Origin: Chrysomallon squamiferum
Lineage: Eukaryota; Mollusca; Gastropoda; Neomphalida; Peltospiridae
Length of the DNA stretch: 64,000 nt
Reading direction: 5' to 3'
Assembly (NCBI GenBank): GCA_012295275.1
Contig: CM022671.1
Span: 23,173,822-23,237,821, forward strand
Both the position numbers and the translations under genes were made by a program. The notes beneath the pieces are model-generated. The model was not told the origin of the DNA, made no database searches, and worked only from the letters and a program-made list of their open reading frames with translations. Of this stretch, positions 59,226 through 64,000 are shown piece after piece. How positions within the stretch are numbered: position 1 is the first letter of the stretch; the number at the start of each line of letters is the position of its first letter.

Positions 59226-60129
59226 TATAACGTTTTAAATAATTCAGCCGTGTAGAAAGATATTTTACTGTGGAAAGAAAGAAAGAAAAAAAAAAAAAAA
59301 AGAAAAAAAAAAAGAAAAAAAAGAGAGAGATAGAGAAAAAAAAGAAAAAGAGGAAGAGTTGAAAAAAGAAGTGAGTTTTATATTCTAAACAGATGTTGAT
59401 TTGGCTTACGTCTCTTTTCTAATTTAATGGTCTAACTTCATTTTATTACGAATATATCTTTATATATTATTATTATTTTTTTTAATCCATATAATATTTA
59501 TCCGGGCGAGTCAGTATATATTTTTAAACCAAAATTAAATTAAACTAAAAGGAAAGAAAATGAAACGAAACGAAAATAAAATAAAATAAAATGTAACAAA
59601 TATGTGATATTAATTACTAAACAATTTTAGTTATGTAAATTAGATACTAGTAATGTTTGTATAATGTTTATATTTGTTTTAGCAATTGTTTATTACCTTT
59701 TAATTAACATAACTAATATATTAATAAAATTAATAATTATATTGGTAATGTTCTTAAATAAAATGAATATTTTAAAATGGTACAAAACAATAATATTATT
59801 TAAAAAAACAAAAAAAAAACAACATCAACACCACCACCACCAACAACAACAATATTATTATTATTATTAGTAGTAGTAGTAGTATTATGATTATTGTTAT
59901 TATTATTATTATTATCATTAATTTATGTATTTGCATGACTAGATATGCCTATATAATAATAAATGCTTCATAATAATTTTATTTCATGAAAATAATAATA
60001 ATAATAACAACAACAACAGCAACAGCAACAAATAATTACAATTACAACAACAAAACAATGATATAACAACATTTCAATAACAAACTAAGTTATAAAACTT
60101 AGAATTAAGAAAAAAAAAAAAAACACTCC

Positions 60130-60365
60130 TAACTACATCAGAGAGGTGAAAAAAAAAAAACACCGTCCATTTGGTAGCGATATGCCGGACATGTGCGTCA
60201 ACATAAAGACATTTTCTTTCTATAGCACTTGAGAGAAGTACTCGTATTAATGTAGCCACGAGTAAGTCAATACGGGAGGTCAACAGAGGGCTAGGGTTTC
60301 TCAACAGTAAGAACATATCTAGGTGTTGCGTTTCATGCATGACAATCACGGCCTTCGTGGACAGG
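60130..60365. promoter_or_regulatory. Intronic complex island
   Basis: Unique sequence with a few CpGs after poly(A) runs; candidate regulatory by composition only. Confidence 0.2.
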
Positions 60366-60650
60366 GTATTTTTTCAACCTAGGCAAAAGATTTTTCGATA
60401 TTTTTTACCCACAACGAATCATTGCAGTATGCAATGGTGTTGGTGTTGAAAATAATGAAATAATTTCATTGATCTTTGTTTAAGTTTGCTGATGCAGCTG
60501 AACATAAACTAACGTCGCGCGCGCTCGCGCACACACACATACACGCACACGTTATAAGCATGTATACGTGTATATTCACAATATTTGAACACATTCAATC
60601 ATTCGTTCACACAGACACGTAAAAGGATATAGATATAGAGACTGGTCGAT

Positions 60651-62890
<2,240 letters not shown>

Positions 62891-62894
62891 TTAA

Positions 62895-63130
62895 TAAAGG
62901 AAGCGAGGTGATAGACTCGAGCATATTAGAAACGACAGGGTTTTAGAAGTGATGCTAATTAGTAGGGTAGTTTTGGAAGGCTGGCAAAAGAGCACCTGAA
63001 GAAATTGTCTTCACAGACCGTGTCGAAGCATGTTGCCAATGCCTCTGTGAACACACTTCAAAGTGTGACAGAGTCCGGTTTAGACAAGTGCAAAACAGAA
63101 ATAATAACTCTATAACGAAAACAAAGATGA
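62895..63130. promoter_or_regulatory. Intronic complex island
   Basis: Unique stretch with GATGCTAATTAGTAGG (62951-62966, homeodomain core) and the inverted repeat ACACTTCAAAGTGT (63053-63066). No exon recognised. Confidence 0.25.
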
Positions 63131-64000
63131 AAGGAAAAGGAAATTAAAAGCGAAAATTTTCTGTTCGTGTAATATATATATATATATGTACATATATGTG
63201 TGTGTATGTATGTATATATATATATATAGTTAGATAGATAGATATAGATATAGATATAGATATATCATACATATATCAGTTTATATATGTGTGTATGTAT
63301 GTATTGTGCGTGTGCGTGTATGTATTTGTGTATGTAGCTGTATGTATTTGTGTATGTAAAGAAATGTATAATACATTACATACATACATACATAAGTCTG
63401 TAGACAAATACGTATATTCCCGACTAAGTACATAAATTATTTATTTATTTCTTTATTTTTAAATATGTTCTGTATGTGTATCTATACATAATTATTAGTT
63501 GTGCATACGTGTATGTGTACGTGTGTGTGTGTGAGTGTGTGTGTGTGTGTATGTGGGTGTGCGTGCATTTTAAACAACATTAAGAAAAACGAATTCTGTT
63601 GATAGCCAAATTAATCTAAATTTTCATATGGTTACTAATTATTGTTTACAAAATATTTGTGTTTATATTTTTATATATATATATATTTCCTTTTTCTTCT
63701 TTTCTTTATTAATCTGTCAGTTTTATTCACTCATTCATTCATTTATTCACTCATTTCTAGGAAAGATTATTTAAATATTTACATTATTTTATATGTTTAT
63801 GATTTTCATGTCTGTAAGTTATGAATTTTTAATTTCATATTCATAATAGATGCGATAAATATTCCGTTATAAGAATTATATTAGAGAGGTTGTGCATTGA
63901 TTAATTTTTTTATATATAAACTGTAGGGTTTTCATTTCACTTTTTGAAATAAAATGGAAATATGCCCAATCGGGAGGTGTCTGAATAAAAACATAGAATT
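63131..64000. other. TATG/TA/TG-rich and AT-rich end of window
   Basis: TA and GATA repeats (63174-63265), TATG/TG repeats (63280-63390 and 63505-63560), then AT-rich sequence to the edge. No gene. Confidence 0.75.

Overview
This is eukaryotic, animal, very AT-rich DNA. The one gene that can be identified with confidence is the 5' part of a LIM-homeobox gene of the Lhx1/5 (Lim1) class, on the + strand near the right side. Exon 1 (53006-53175) encodes the first LIM domain and exon 2 (55780 to about 55982) encodes the second. They are joined across a 2.6 kb phase-2 intron with GT-AG ends. The linker, homeodomain and C-terminus are not visible in the remaining 8 kb and presumably lie beyond the right edge. 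Long simple repeats, large AT-rich non-coding spaces and two stretches resembling 3' tails of dispersed mollusc SINE-type repeats suggest a mollusc or other lophotrochozoan; I cannot name the species.

Layout. Positions 1 to about 51950 hold no recognisable gene. This stretch is an alternation of (i) AT-rich filler with poly(A)/poly(T), TTA/AAT, TTTA, TAC, TATG, CA and TA microsatellites, (ii) ten GA or CT tracts across the whole window, nine of them 73-159 bp long, and (iii) about twenty islands of 200-800 bp that are complex, CpG-containing and closer to balanced base composition. Islands are at about 2.3-2.7, 9.7-10.3, 14.7-15.1, 15.6-15.95, 18.8-19.1, 21.35-21.6, 23.6-23.9, 25.2-25.5, 26.9-27.3, 28.2-28.6, 30.06-30.64, 32.2-32.55, 35.9-36.25, 36.7-36.9, 39.8-40.0, 41.0-41.4, 41.9-42.2, 44.7-44.9, 46.6-46.9, 47.6-48.4 and 52.0-52.6 kb, with further ones inside intron 2 (57.4-57.7, 58.95-59.2, 60.15-60.35 and 62.9-63.1 kb). 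Several carry clear matches to known transcription-factor consensus sites: ZNF143/Staf, dimeric homeodomain P2, E2F, X-box, CACGTG palindrome, octamer, SOX and Su(H). The most economical reading is that the window is the upstream regulatory landscape, promoter, first two exons and part of intron 2 of Lhx1/5. This is inference; conservation or chromatin data would decide it.

Unusual structures are a perfect 30-bp inverted repeat with a 4-nt loop (40615-40678) beside a short AT-rich tandem repeat; an array of about 17 units with a period of roughly 57 bp (38236-39310); an older degenerate tandem array (4550-5145); a diverged duplicated element of about 110 bp at 3.3 and 5.8 kb; and three competing splice donors at the end of Lhx1/5 exon 2, one of which would give a 126-residue LIM-only protein. 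I found no CRISPR array, rRNA, convincing tRNA, intact transposon or viral gene. Nothing here amounts to a clearly new gene system; the interest lies in the non-coding structure around Lhx1/5.
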